27,967 nucleotides of DNA from Phoronis australis (GCA_002633005.1 NMRA01000282.1:8580-36546), one strand, 5' to 3'; positions 1-11,378 are shown, counted from the stretch's first letter. Translations and numbers: made by a program. Notes: generated by a model not told the origin, from the sequence alone.

Positions 1-50
1 ATAACCCCCCCCCCCCCCTCCCTCACCCCCTGTGGTGCGCCGGCCATGTT
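1..50. repeat. Poly-C / GC-rich repeat end, cut by the window edge
   Basis: A run of C at about 5-20 is followed by a second C-rich stretch and the sequence TGGTGCGCCGGCC. The same arrangement (long C run, CCCCTATGGTGCGCCGCC) recurs at 11414-11458, where an opposing GGCGGCGCA arm is also present. This copy is therefore probably the right part of the same repeat, with its left arm outside the window. The sequence at 91-105 (GTGAAACGGCCCCCT) resembles a GGGCCC-type MITE end and may belong to another repeat fragment. Confidence 0.5.
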
Positions 51-1438
51 AAGATACAACTGTCTCAGCTAAGACTGGACTTCTGATAATGTGAAACGGC
101 CCCCTGAACTTTAAAATACAGTTTCATCGTCCGTTCTTGTTCTAATACTCCAGCATCACCTGCATCCTACACAGTTGACTATAATCAAAAAGCATAATTA
201 TACTAGTGTTCCACGGCATATTGCTGGCTGTCACCATAAAGTTAATGAAGAGTGGCTTCCAATTAACAGTCTGTAACTCGATGACTATCATAATATCGAG
301 CGCATGCAAAGATGCATCTGTCTTGTGAAAGAACTGAGCGTTTTTAACAATTCTCAGTTAATTAAATTCCATAAACAATGGTGTTAACGCTTTATGCCTG
401 TCACGTATTTTTATTTAAGAAATATTCGTAAATACACTGATGGGTGGTAAGAAGAATGTTTCTGAAACTTGAAATGGCATTCCATGTTTGTGTATATGAC
501 TGAACAGAATTTGGAACTATGGAAAATAGTCTGACAGTGTCTCGTCAGATGTTTACCATCTTGGGTGCGTTAGTTATCAACTTTTGAATGAACAATACAT
601 CGCTTTGAATGTAATTGTGAATTGACTTGAAAAGGTATTTTGGGAGTTTGGGTCATTTAACTTTAAACAGGCATCGAAGCTATTGCACTTGGACGAAAGA
701 TAAACGGACGTGGTGACAGAAATGAAGCATCCCCTCTCATGGGCGTCTAGACAATCAAGGCTGTCTTATTAGCAGTTGTTCCTGTTGTTAAATTATTCAC
801 AAAGACGAATACGTCACAGAGAACAGACAGATTGGTTGGCATGACAACAGACATGTCCATCAAAGATCTCGCTTTTGCACGGAATTCTGTGGGTCACCGA
901 GAAAAGTTTCATAGTGTATACAAATGGCAAGTCGTCTGCAAACACGGCAACGAGCTTCTTGTGAGGGTGCATCGGAACTCTTTTAACATTGAAAACGGGC
1001 ATTTCTTTTCACGAGAGTAACCTGGTGAATGAACTGATTGTCCAATATGGGAGGTGAGATTTTGCCTCTTCTTTATCGTTTGCCATTGTTCTGCCGATTT
1101 GCAAGATCGGCTATATTCACACTAAATCAATTAGGACCCAAGGGTTCTTGGAAGCTAAGTCGATTTCCTCCCGCAACACAAACGTAGTTACCGGTTAAGG
1201 TCGTTGGCATTCACTAGCTGCATTTCTGTTACGTAACTTGCTCATTAACAATCTGAAGACCCAAGCACCATCGACCACCAGTAACAATTAAATCACGACG
1301 CACCTAGAGCTTCTCCAGCACTGCAGATATAAGGAGTTGGCTGTAACACGTGGTTCGCTAGTCAGATCAACAAGTACGACTTACACGAGAGACACGACGG
1401 TGATCGTTTGATAGAAAATCGAAGGGAATTGTATAATA

Positions 1439-1497
1439 GTCCAGCCGTGCTCCAGGCACGGTGAGGGAGGGTGTAATTAAGTGATAGGAGGCTGGAC
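1439..1497. repeat. Nested inverted repeat (59 bp)
   Basis: The outer arms GTCCAGCC (1439-1446) and GGCTGGAC (1490-1497) are perfect 8-bp complements. Just inside is a second hairpin, CCGTGC (1445-1450) with GCACGG (1456-1461) and a 5-nt loop, which shares two bases with the outer left arm. The remaining interior is purine-rich (GAGGGAGGG). It could be a structured RNA, a decayed foldback element or chance. No known RNA family is recognised. Confidence 0.35.
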
Positions 1498-3057
1498 ACG
1501 TTAAAGTTCCTAATGAAATTATCAATCAGTCTACACTTCGTTGTCTTCGCAACTAAGTTAACTGGGAAAGTAGAAGACTGGATATTTTTTGGAAAAATGC
1601 CAAATAATCGCGTTCGGCTAAATGTCCTAGCAAACTTAACATAAGATAATCTTCGAAGAAAAAGGTCTACCGAGATGTAAATATGCTAATTCAGTCGAGA
1701 GTTTCACATTGCTGTCTCCACGTGACACCAGAATTGCAGCTTCAGTTCAGGTTCTCCACTAGTATTAAACGAGCATAGAACGCAACGTTTCATTACAAAA
1801 ATGGAATAGATATCGGCTTTAAATTTTTGATATTGTAGTAATGTTTCGATGGTAGCATCTTTATTTGTATTGAGGGTTGAAATTCTCAAAAAACGTATAT
1901 ATTGCACTTAGTATGTAGAGAAAGAAAACAGAAGAGTGCTTTTCGAAACTGATGTTCTTCCAAGTAAGTGTCGCATAAGAACAACGTACGGTGTCGTCAA
2001 GGCAACGTCCATGTGTAACTTCAGTGCTTAAACATTCTGCTTTTTTCAACAGCATCTGCTTGGCAGCTTTTGCCATCCGCAGATTGTTATTACTCCGGTA
2101 TGAGTGGCGTCATCGTAATCTGTCACAGCGACACCCAGCGGAAGACAAGTCACGTTGGTGCTGACTGAGAGATTTGTATTAAATACATGCAACTAAGTGC
2201 GGGCGCATTGATCGGCCTAAGAAAGTGTGTCAGTGCAAGAGTTGGAGGAGACAGTTGTCTGCTGCGTACAGTCATTCTAGTATCTGTTCTTCGTCATACT
2301 GATTTGTAGTAAACAAAATTATCGAGTATTAGTGTACTTGTGGCAGTTCGATTTAGTTTAACTTCATAATAACGTCTACGAGTACTACGGAAAGATGTAC
2401 ACGGGAAATACGGGGTTTACAGATACCAGTCGAGACATAGGGTTACGTTCTAGCTAGAGAAATTGGGCTTCATGTTTAGCCTTAAGATTTTTGTCTGTTT
2501 CCGCAAAAAACAGGATAGGTTCAAAACTTCCACAATACTACTACAGAAGGGTCATGACGATCCGGAGTAAATGTTGCCTGCAAAAATACGGAAGGATAGT
2601 TTAACATAATCCTCAGTCATGGCCCAATACTATCCCAACTTTGAGCACACCTTCCGGGCGTCAACGCATATTTTTGATTGCTACACAAATCATTGGAAAT
2701 AAATTAAATACAATTATTTAGCCTAGAAAGCGAACCGTTATATCCAGGCATTTAAGTTTAAAACACGACTTATTTAAGCAAAACATAGGATTGAACAAAA
2801 ATACCAAAATTAAAAAGTAACTACAAGCGTCAACGCATACAATAACCACATTGACAGTAAATCCAAAAGTTACAATTAACATTTGCAAACGCTGAGGTGA
2901 AAACGATTCGAGGACTACGATTTCCAGCAGATACTTATACATTTGAAAGCTTCCTTCCGTAATACTCTTCTTACGATACTTAAAAGGGGCATTTCGCTAC
3001 TCAGTGTTTAGCTCCCAAATTTTGAGTTCATAACCGAAGCGTTTTGGGTTTTAAAAA

Positions 3058-3088
3058 CAATACTAAGCTCATACGAGCTTGAATATTG
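3058..3088. repeat. Short imperfect hairpin
   Basis: The core AAGCTC (3065-3070) pairs with GAGCTT (3075-3080) across a 4-nt loop. The stem extends imperfectly outward to CAATA on the left and TATTG on the right. No known element or terminator is recognised. Confidence 0.35.
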
Positions 3089-4844
3089 TTACCGAATTAG
3101 CCGGCATTTTTGATTTCGCAACGTCAGTGTTGACCAACACGTATAACTCTGTAGCGTCTTCTTTCGGTGTCCTTGTTCGTAACGGAAATAGAATCATGTC
3201 TCGATCAAGACTATCATGCTATTTATTTGATAAGAATATCAGGCCTAATTCCATTCTCGTTTTAGCCTGTTCAGTAGGACGAAATTCCGCTTTAACTGTG
3301 TTTGTCGCTACAATGAAACGAACATGTACTGCACATGACTATTACGCGTTCGCGTGACCTCGAATTCGAATTGCGCGACACTCTTTTGTAAACCTACTGA
3401 AGACGCCCGGTGAGACTTTGTGCGAGCGATTTTGCGTTGGTGTATATCTATCGATCATTTCGTCAATAGCATTTAGCCTCAAACTGTCATGGAAGCGACG
3501 AGCTTCGTACTTTGATCTCCCCCGGGCCAAGTCCTTGCCAAGTGTCATGCTTCGTCTTCTGACAGTAATCCGTCGCATTATCTCAGTCCACAGGAACCGT
3601 TTTAGATACAGTTACTGGCTTAGATCCGCTATTTACCCAATCAGAACATCTGAACAAGAGACATGGTCAAAATTTAAACGAATGGTCAACTAATTTTGTA
3701 AAATTTTACGTTGTCTTGTAGTTGTGAACAATTTACATAAAATGTGAAATACGTGCGTGTTAAGCTGAACCAGGAATTCTGACCAACTAATCCGAAGGAG
3801 GCACACTACAGTTATTACAGGATTTTGGCTGCTGACGCACACCGAAGTAGAGATGAGGCTTTTCCTCACGTCCTTGTCAAGAATCTGAAAAAACAAAGGG
3901 TTTTGTACCATTCCCAACTCACAAGTACTACTCATGATTACTGAAACATAATTACGCTACATATATTTAATCGGTTAATTCACATCGGAGAAAGCCCGGC
4001 ACACAAAAGTATTACCAAAAAAACAACAAGTTCGACAATTTTCTCCACAAAATTTCCACTTCTCTGCAAGTGCTAGAAAAAGCTGACTACAGAATCAGAA
4101 TGTTCATACTCCCCAGATTTAAAAATGTGGTCACAGTATGCCCCTTACCAGATACTTTTTGACAATTTTGATCTGTTTGACAGCCATCTGAAATCGCACC
4201 CGGTTCTCAGACAGCAGGCGACTTGGGTTGAAAGCAAACGACAGCCACCATTTTGCATGAAAAATAGGTCACGGCTAAAAAGCGTGGCTTTTCTCGTTGA
4301 AAAGCACAAGCAAATCAGTTTTCAACGCATTCTACAAACCAGTCGCCAAACCTGACACACGCCCTTCACATAAATGACCCGTGGCCGCAGCCTAACTGTT
4401 CAGTGCTACCGAACGAAATGTGGGGCATACCAAAGACGATGCGGTCTCTGGACATACCAGTGCTACTTGCAACTATATCTTTGCGAGTCTAGATGGGGTA
4501 AACAATTAAAGTTACACTACTGAGGTAAAATATGTCATAGGTGACCCAAAGATTAATCGTTTAGATTTTCAAAGCTGTTTTTTGGTTACTCTGTGTTCAG
4601 TGCAACGCGGCGCGATAGGCCGAAAATAAAAGAGACTTAGCTCTCCCATTTGCACATAACCAGCTCTGTTGATTGGGCGTGACAAGACGAATCTATAAAA
4701 TTCCAAGCCCGGTAGCTGTTTATGCATACAGGGTACGTGTTTTTTACGTTAACGTCAACTTAAGTTGCCATATTTTCTCCAACAATGATATAGCATACGA
4801 AATACAGAGCATTCTGCACGATAATCTGTTTGAAATGTGCACAA

Positions 4845-4872
4845 TATGAGGCATCTCTGAGACAGCCTCATA
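4845..4872. repeat. Perfect 8-bp inverted repeat hairpin
   Basis: TATGAGGC (4845-4852) and GCCTCATA (4865-4872) are perfect complements. The interior contains TCTC...GAGA, which could add pairing. It is compact (28 bp), with no coding context and no recognised family. Confidence 0.4.
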
Positions 4873-5162
4873 AGCTCAACGTTGAAAATCGTCGAAAGTA
4901 TCAGTTTGAATATTCAGTGCACTTGAGTACAGGAGTACCTTGATCATAACACGTGACAACTTGTAATTGCAAGTGCACACATTTCCAAATTTGCCTCGTA
5001 GTAGTTGCACTATCTCTTAAGTGAAGTGCTGCATGGTCATGGGACGTCTAAATTCCAGTCAAGTAAACTCTTCCCCAGTGATCGTCGCAGCACAGGGTGT
5101 TGGTCGAAACTTGCTATTCATTAAACACCATTCTATTCATCAAACTTTAAACTGAGGGTAAC

Positions 5163-5270
5163 AGAATCTTTTTGTTAGGGATAAAACGAGGTCTTGTTGC
5201 GCCACCGACTGGATTTTCATAAAAAACACACCAGACGCAACTGTGTTTTTGTCCTAACAAAGGATTCTTC
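5163..5270. repeat. Small foldback element with nested inverted repeats
   Basis: The outer arms are about 18 bp: AGAATCTTTTTGTTAGG at the left (from 5163) and CCTAACAAAGGATTCTTC at the right (ending 5270), complementary with few mismatches. An inner pair, GTTGCG (5196-5201) and CGCAAC (5236-5241), is nested symmetrically. A length of about 108 bp with concentric arms suggests a small foldback/MITE-like element or a structured transcript. Flanking target-site duplications are not obvious. Confidence 0.45.
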
Positions 5271-5421
5271 GTAATTGATAATCTCGAACCCAGACTCTGG
5301 TTAGCATTTGAGTCAGGTGGAATTCTCTAATACTTGCTTCCTGATTAGTCAATCGGATAAGGTGAAGAGGGAGTCATTTGACTACTAATTAAGTGTTTTA
5401 CAACCTTAAATCTCGTGACCT

Positions 5422-5671
5422 GGGGCCCGTTCCAACGAAACTGACTTAGCTAGGACAAATCTTAAATTTTATTAAATTTTAAGATGAAAGTTAGATTTGT
5501 CTCAAAACCAACTCATGAAAGAGATCCTAAGTTTGACTTCAGTGTATGATCTACATTTTGTCTTAATTCTGAATAACTTTCCAAATGTTGAAGTTTCAAA
5601 GTTTGTAAGTTAAGACAAATCTTAGACTTAAGTCAAAAATGAACTTACGTCAGTTTCTTGGAGCAGGACCC
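5422..5671. mobile_element. MITE-like element with GGGCCC/GGGTCC terminal inverted repeats
   Basis: The left end GGGGCCCGTTCCAACGAAAC (5422) pairs with the right end, whose reverse complement reads GGGTCCTGCTCCAAGAAAC (right end 5671). The arms continue through CTGACTTAG / CTGACGTAA. Inside, the motif GACAAATCT occurs at 5454 and 5614, and in reverse at 5493-5501, giving the left half a strong secondary hairpin around an AT-rich palindrome. There is no coding capacity. A length of 250 bp and this architecture fit a non-autonomous DNA transposon. No clear target-site duplication was identified, so the superfamily is not assigned. End-like fragments appear at 91-105, 11593-11607 and about 11735-11770. 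Confidence 0.6.
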
Positions 5672-6192
5672 TGAGCCATAACCCTGACAGTAGACGCCGG
5701 TAAAAAGTTGTGATCACCAGTCTCCCTACTCACGTGTTCCTCGAATAGGACACTGCTTCGGTGCCCAGAGCTGTGGTGGGGCCAACCACCTTTTGGCATT
5801 TAAAAGCAGCGCTTACGCATCGTAAAATATATGATACTGCGAATTCAGTTCACCTTTAAAATTCAAGGTGATACGGTGGGCATTGGGCTCCTACGTACCT
5901 CTAAATTTACCACTACAGCACTGTCGGTGCCACTTCAACTGTGCATCTACTTAGTTCCATCTCATGGCGGTTATTCAAACAAGAAGAACAAGCAATTAAG
6001 TCTTGCAGCAATTTAATAAATATGTGTCACAGAAAAAAATCAACAGAAAACGAGAAAAATACGAGATATTTTGCTTGTGGGAATACCCGCAGTAACTTGG
6101 TATGTTCAAAATATTACTAAATGATATGCTCTTGTCCAGTGCAACAATTAGCAGTTGAAAGGGTCATGTAAGGACAAAAGAGACCTTAAGTG
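5672..6192. other. Unannotated stretch
   Basis: No gene, repeat or RNA recognised. A short open frame at 5831-6016 (+) has no recognisable domain. Confidence 0.5.
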
Positions 6193-6544
6193 TACTAGTA
6201 TTTTTTTGAAAATTGATACAGCGATGCGCGGACATTCCTTAGTTGTCCATGTGTTTAAAAAGAAGTCATGTGATGCCGGGTGAAAAAGCCCTGTAAAGAA
6301 TCATCTGGTTCTCTTGCCAGCGTTATCTGATGCCAGTCGAAATGGGTCGTATGTTCAGCGCCACCCGATGTCACCCTTGAGAAACATGTTTCAACAAAGG
6401 AACAGCAGATGGACTGCCCGTTCATTAAACGCTCCCTCGCATTTCCCAACCCGAAACAATTAAGGACACTGTTGGCCGGTATGCTACAGCTCAGTCAGGC
6501 TGGTGGCATCATCCACTAGGGTTTTTCACACAATCCTCCAGAAT
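6193..6544. repeat. 352-bp direct duplication, copy A (probable assembly overlap)
   Basis: This segment is repeated at 6546-6897 with the same length and only two differences seen by eye (gatAcag/gatGcag and gtccaTgtg/gtccaCgtg). It ends exactly at the single N at 6545. This is the pattern expected when two contigs carrying allelic versions of the same sequence overlap but were joined rather than merged. On the minus strand it holds a 64-codon open frame (6255-6449) with no recognised domain, duplicated along with it. Confidence 0.85.
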
Positions 6545-6545
6545 N
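6545..6545. other. Single N: contig join
   Basis: One ambiguous base lies exactly between the two 352-bp copies. Its size does not represent a measured gap. Confidence 0.85.
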
Positions 6546-6897
6546 TACTAGTATTTTTTTGAAAATTGATGCAGCGATGCGCGGACATTCCTTAGTTGTC
6601 CACGTGTTTAAAAAGAAGTCATGTGATGCCGGGTGAAAAAGCCCTGTAAAGAATCATCTGGTTCTCTTGCCAGCGTTATCTGATGCCAGTCGAAATGGGT
6701 CGTATGTTCAGCGCCACCCGATGTCACCCTTGAGAAACATGTTTCAACAAAGGAACAGCAGATGGACTGCCCGTTCATTAAACGCTCCCTCGCATTTCCC
6801 AACCCGAAACAATTAAGGACACTGTTGGCCGGTATGCTACAGCTCAGTCAGGCTGGTGGCATCATCCACTAGGGTTTTTCACACAATCCTCCAGAAT
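6546..6897. repeat. 352-bp direct duplication, copy B
   Basis: Second copy of 6193-6544, starting immediately after the N. It continues uninterrupted into the downstream sequence, which suggests it is the start of the next contig. An imperfect hairpin (TTCACTTCTC with GAGAGTGAA, about 6898-6925) follows directly. Confidence 0.85.
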
Positions 6898-7250
6898 TCA
6901 CTTCTCAATAATTAATAGAGAGTGAACAACTAGCCTCCATTAGACTGCTGCAATGCCAGGGGAACGACTTTTCACGTTTAGTATCGAGCAGCCCTGCTGT
7001 TGCCGTTTACACCCCCTACAGCGAGCGCCGAACTGTCTGATTTGGTCGCAGCGCCCTCATGTGAGCGAAACTGACAAAGGTACCTCATGTATAAATTAGT
7101 TTATTTTTAGTTTGATATCATTCTGTACAAAGGGAGCTTTGCCAAGTATCCTGTAAGAAATATAATATGGTGACAGGTGTATATGTAGTCTACACTCTGT
7201 AAGATAAGGTTTTCGTCAGTGCGGCAAACACATAACCGGCGAAGTAGAGA
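6898..7250. other. Unannotated stretch
   Basis: No gene or RNA recognised. It contains a short hairpin at about 6898-6925, and otherwise AT-rich unique sequence. Confidence 0.5.
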
Positions 7251-7251
7251 T

Positions 7252-7257
7252 TTTATT
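7252..7257 (-). terminator. AATAAA poly(A) signal candidate
   Basis: TTTATT on the + strand reads AATAAA on the minus strand, 24 bp downstream of the stop of the coding-like stretch ending at 7281. Such hexamers are frequent in AT-rich DNA, so this is only position-supported. Confidence 0.2.
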
Positions 7258-7280
7258 CACTTGAGGACGCCATGATCAAG

Positions 7281-7686
7281 TTAGATACAGGTCGGGGTTC
7301 GCTTCAGCGACCGTTGCCGCCAACAACACGGAATGCACTCATTGCTGTTATGAATGTTTTGAATAAAGGTGACAATTATTTCCCGTGGCTGAGTAGCAGG
7401 TAAATGATCATACATGCACATAACCGAGGCAGTATTATTATAGTGCGCTGTATTCAAGGGGATTTGGTGGGAAACCTCGACAGCAGCCAGCATATCGACC
7501 AGCATTGTCCCTTGCCCAGCTTTTACGACCACGTACATTTGTATGAATCGTGCAAATGCCTGAGCTATAAACCTGTAGAAGATAACTTCTGCTTCTTCTT
7601 CCCACAGTTTTTATGAAGTCACCATCGGGATTTTCTACGACAACAGTTTTTGCTTTGATTTTGAACGTCGAACGGCTGTCCGTCCA
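7281..7686 (-). pseudogene. Coding-like minus-strand stretch in two frames; unidentified
   Basis: Two overlapping minus-strand frames are open. Frame A runs 82 codons (7686 to 7441) with no early methionine and reads like protein near its start (VVVENPDGDFIKT). Frame B runs 109 codons (7610 to 7281) and includes EEAEVIFYRFIAQAFARF and GQGTMLVDMLAAVEV. A hydrophobic/acidic composition and a frame change near 7610-7600 suggest one coding sequence broken by a frameshift, or two exons with an unseen splice. The tail of frame B (CIPCCWRQRSLKRTP) looks non-coding. An AATAAA on the minus strand (7252-7257) lies 24 bp past the stop. I do not recognise a family. Chance open frames are a real alternative, since both frames are within the size range of random ORFs in this window. 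Confidence 0.22.
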
Positions 7687-7804
7687 TCATCTGATTTAAC
7701 TATTACTAAAAAAACCAGCGCAAGTAGGCCTAACTGGCTGGAGACATTAAAAGTTAAACATGTTATTATAAACTATAATATATCATAAGGCATACCATTT
7801 CTAA

Positions 7805-7827
7805 AAATCATGAAAATGGCATGATTT
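7805..7827. repeat. Perfect 8-bp hairpin
   Basis: AAATCATG (7805-7812) and CATGATTT (7820-7827) are perfect complements around a 7-nt loop, in a very AT-rich region containing further ATCATG/CATGAT motifs. Confidence 0.35.
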
Positions 7828-8905
7828 ACATGATATTATGATATCTGTCCATGTATTTTGAGGATGTGTAAGGTTCACTTACTGTAGGAATAAGGTTTTT
7901 GCAGAATAATACAGCGCTTTAATACTTGGATTTTTGTAGTTTTATAGTTACAATTACAGTTATTTTGTCATTTTTATGTTATTATCAGTTTCTATGAAAG
8001 AGGGAAATTATATCAATGATTCAGAAATGCCCACATCGTGCCCGTCGTCAAACCCTTGATTTCTTCAATGACACAGCTCTACACCGTTGTTTGGATGGAT
8101 GACTGTAATGAGTTATGCTTTAATGGACTGCGGAAGTTCTCGCACATTTACGGGAAAATGCGAGAGGACCTCATAATTATTGCAAAGCAAGAAATTGGAT
8201 TTTGGTGCAGTAGAGATAAATGTACATGTTGCCTCAGCATTGTTCAGACTGTAGAATCTTGCCCTTGTAAGTTGGTTTGACAATGCATTTCCTAAATATG
8301 TTTGTAAGGTTTCATGTAGTATGAAGCACAGGCAACACTCTACTAAGTGTTTTGTTATTGTAAAATTTGTTTTAATGTTTCTTATTTGTAAAATATGAAC
8401 AAAAGGTACATTGTAAATGGAGCCACAGCTGAATAGTTTCTGATGTTTGGATGAATATCAAAGAAATGATTCATTGACTTCAACTATTTAAATAACCTTC
8501 CCTATAAAATCTATCATAATGCCAACCGTTTTCAACTGAAAGACAAAGCCTGGGTACTTTTTTGAAATAACGATTTCTGGTGATAGGCGCTTCATCGAAA
8601 ATCCTGGGTTTTGTCCGCTGAAAAACTTGCATAGAATTTGCAGTTATAACGCGCAAGGCACAATAGACCTATGCAGCGCCATTTTGGATGTCAATTTTGA
8701 AACAGAAATAGAACAACGTCGTCGTGGAGTATATCCGATCGCGGAAACAATGGTTAAACTCTTTGGAATATCTCTAAATTTTGAGTGCCCTAATGCCAAC
8801 TTGACTTGTTACAAAAATCAAAAACGGTCCACCCAATGACCATGTTGAAGTCTGCATTTTTTCACATTTCGTGCTGAGTACAACAGTACAACTTACTTAA
8901 TTCGA

Positions 8906-8974
8906 CGAATGCATTCGACTACGTATTTCGAACAGAAAGGCTAATGAAACGCAATTAATTCCACGTGAATTGCG
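8906..8974. repeat. Cluster of two short palindromes
   Basis: CGAATGCATTCG at 8906-8917 is a perfect 12-bp palindrome. 33 bp further on, CGCAATT (8950-8956) pairs with AATTGCG (8968-8974), with a CACGTG E-box (8962-8967) inside the loop. It may be a regulatory cluster or chance. No family recognised. Confidence 0.3.
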
Positions 8975-9211
8975 CTTAGCATCCCGCAAAACCGCTGAAA
9001 TTCCTGAAAGTGCTCTTGGATTGTATTGGATAATTTACGACATAATATGTAACAATGGAGTAGTTTCGACACCAGTTATTTACGCTCAGTTCGTAATAGT
9101 AACCTCGAGCTCGGATGTCAGTCATTCACGAACAGTTTGTGAACCAACCGGAAAACGATGCTTATTCAAACACTTAAACGAATTTCTGTAACGACGACAC
9201 ACGCAACAAAC

Positions 9212-9233
9212 TGTTAATTGTTGGCAATTAACA
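9212..9233. promoter_or_regulatory. Paired homeodomain-like sites as perfect inverted repeat
   Basis: TGTTAATTG (9212-9220) and CAATTAACA (9225-9233) are perfect 9-bp complements separated by 4 bp. Each arm contains a TTAATTG/CAATTAA core of the type bound by homeodomain proteins. Binding is inference from motif only. Confidence 0.3.
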
Positions 9234-11378
9234 CTCGCTAAACACAGCATAATTACGCGCCATAATGACAGGTAGCAATGCTCATTATTTCCCAAATCCC
9301 CATCAAAAATGATATGCACGCGCTCGTGTGTGGACATTGAAAAGAGTTGCCGGTGACGAGATGAGGAACTCGATTCTGATCGAGAGATAGAGAATGATTA
9401 ATTCAGTATAAGCACCCCGCCTTTCCTGAAGTTCTTGACCAGCGAAAGGTGGGGCAGGCTGAACCATAATCTGGAGCAAACGTGACTCACAAACTAATAC
9501 GAACTTGGACGATTTTAGCAACTATGTTGTACCTGATTCTCACAAGCGTTCGTCAGCTTGGTAAGTGAAACTTCGTCTTGGATAGGAGATTGTCGTGAAA
9601 GTCTGAAAGGAAAGATGACGAGTTGACAAGTAAGTAAGTTGTTTTGACGTACGAATAGCACTGGAACATGAACAGGAACGACCAGCTTAAAGAATGTATT
9701 TTTTAAAATTTGTTGACCTTTGTCAAAAATAAAAAAAAGGTTAAAAGTTATTCCTCTGTTTCAGTTGGGGCCACAGTTTGAAATGATTACACTGTTGCTA
9801 AAATGTTCACTTAACAGCCGAATAATTCTGTTTAAAATTGCTGCAACAAGATGAAGGAATTTCGTTTCTATTCGAGATTTACGAGGCAGCGTGAAGCCCC
9901 ATTTCACTTGATAATTTTTTGTAGTCTAAAAGTTGAATAACGATGGCACATTATTCACAACATGGGATCTGGGTGCGGTATAGTTAATTTCATAGTGAAG
10001 ATAATTGTTCTCCTGACGTTACGATTAACCCTCACGTGACAGGACGAACAAAAGACGAAAATCATGTTATGGCATGCCAGTCTTTCATTTCATTTTTGAC
10101 GCCAACGCTCAAACGTTAGTTGCATGCTTCTCTTAGTTCTTTGAATGAGCTTTTTAATTACGCAGTCGTTTTATTTTTCTCAAAAATCAAAAGTGTCTTC
10201 TAACTGTTGACCTCTGACCTTGTGACGAAACAAACCTCCCACTCTGGAGTTCAAGACTAAAACAACAGTAAACGGAACTATGCTGCAAAATTGTATAAAC
10301 GCCATGACAGTCTTAATGTGAAAAAGGCGTGACTCCATTTCAATTTCCCGAAAGACCTAGCTGTGATTCATAAGTGGTAGCCGACATTTTGCGAGACTGT
10401 GAAGTGCAAGATACGGTTTGGCGAATTGCTTTCGAAAGCTGTGTTTCGGTCTGAATGGTAACATGTGCCCCGAACATTTCGAAGAAACGTGAGCCGTTGT
10501 TTCAAGGCCAAGTGTCCTCGGAGTCCTTTGTTGTGTCTGCCTGTATTCACGTGAGACATCCTGGCATTCACAGAAAGGCAGACTCGTACCGTTAATTTCC
10601 AGAACACACTGAGCTACGGTGCACCTGCTTTCTCTCCTATCTGTTTCTCCTTAAATATTCACTGACTTTTAGAAGTTAATGGAAAATCTTTCTCTGCTAC
10701 AGCTTTCTTGTATAAGCCGGCAAGGGTGGTAGTTTGTATTTATATATTCCATTACGGTACACAGCAGGGCCAGGTCAATTACTACTCAATTGTTCAATTG
10801 ACAAATTCCGGGTGAGATATGTCTCCTTGGAAAACTTTTTTGAACCGGGCATGATGTCTTCTTCGTAACCTTTCTGTAGCTTGTTATTGTTTATTCAGTA
10901 TAGTTCGAATGTTAACCAGGCTAACTGTAAGCCAGAATGGATTTCGAGATTTGAAATGGTCTTTTTACGTCTTTTAGAAAGTCTAGCTACTATTGTACAG
11001 TGTGCATATGTGCACGTCACAGAAAGGAACCGTGACCAAGACCGACTTGAATGTACATTACCGCTTTAAGGATATCGATAAGAATCGAAAATGATAAAAA
11101 TACGGCTGATTTGATTTGCTTCAATATACTTTGCCTAAGCAAAATTACGTCAAGCGTCATTAACAGCGTTTTCTCAAGTTTTCTGTGCCGCCACCTGTTG
11201 GCTGCACAATGTCGTTTCCATGTTAAGGGTTTTTTTAATCTTAAACGAAAACGGCACGCAACTTTCACATCCTGTTAAGATGAACTTAGTGGGAGTAGAT
11301 ATGCTGTCGGTGAAGAACACGTGACAGTTTAAGCCAAGTGTATCTTGCCGAGAATATACACATAACTGTTAGTTCATT

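Larger units (their letters stand above)
51..5162. other. Non-coding 5' flank; no gene recognised
   Basis: This is AT-rich sequence with stops in all frames at normal spacing. The longest open frames (for example 3079-3357 on + and 3342-3578 on -) are 60-92 codons. They show no recognisable domain, overlap on opposite strands, and are of the size expected by chance. Three compact inverted repeats are listed separately. No tRNA, rRNA or transposase was seen. Confidence 0.6.
7690..11378. other. Non-coding flank with scattered short palindromes
   Basis: No gene recognised. Open frames of 60-83 codons (for example 8038-8280, 8627-8839, 10368-10607, 11017-11268) show no domain. Short palindromes are listed separately where perfect. 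CAATTG occurs twice at 10787-10800. A GTAAGT at 9561 follows a 12-codon frame starting at 9524, which is too little to call an exon. Confidence 0.5.

Noticed and set aside
441-449. TGGGTGGTA, one mismatch from the Gli site TGGGTGGTC
   Set aside because: A single near-match 22 kb from the gene is expected by chance.
2519-2528. GGTTCAAAAC, a tRNA/SINE B-box-like motif (another, GTTCAAGAC, near 10239)
   Set aside because: No matching A box or cloverleaf pairing could be found at the right distance.
3079-3693. Adjacent + frames and an antisense frame
   Set aside because: Mutually overlapping frames without domains. The first has no ATG start.
6255-6802. Identical 64-codon minus frames at 6255-6449 and 6608-6802 as a duplicated gene
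   Set aside because: They are one frame seen twice because of the contig-join duplication. The start codon is not ATG and no domain is recognised.
9524-9566. Twelve-codon hydrophobic frame followed by GTAAGT, like a signal-peptide exon
   Set aside because: Too short, no upstream support, and donor hexamers like this occur by chance.
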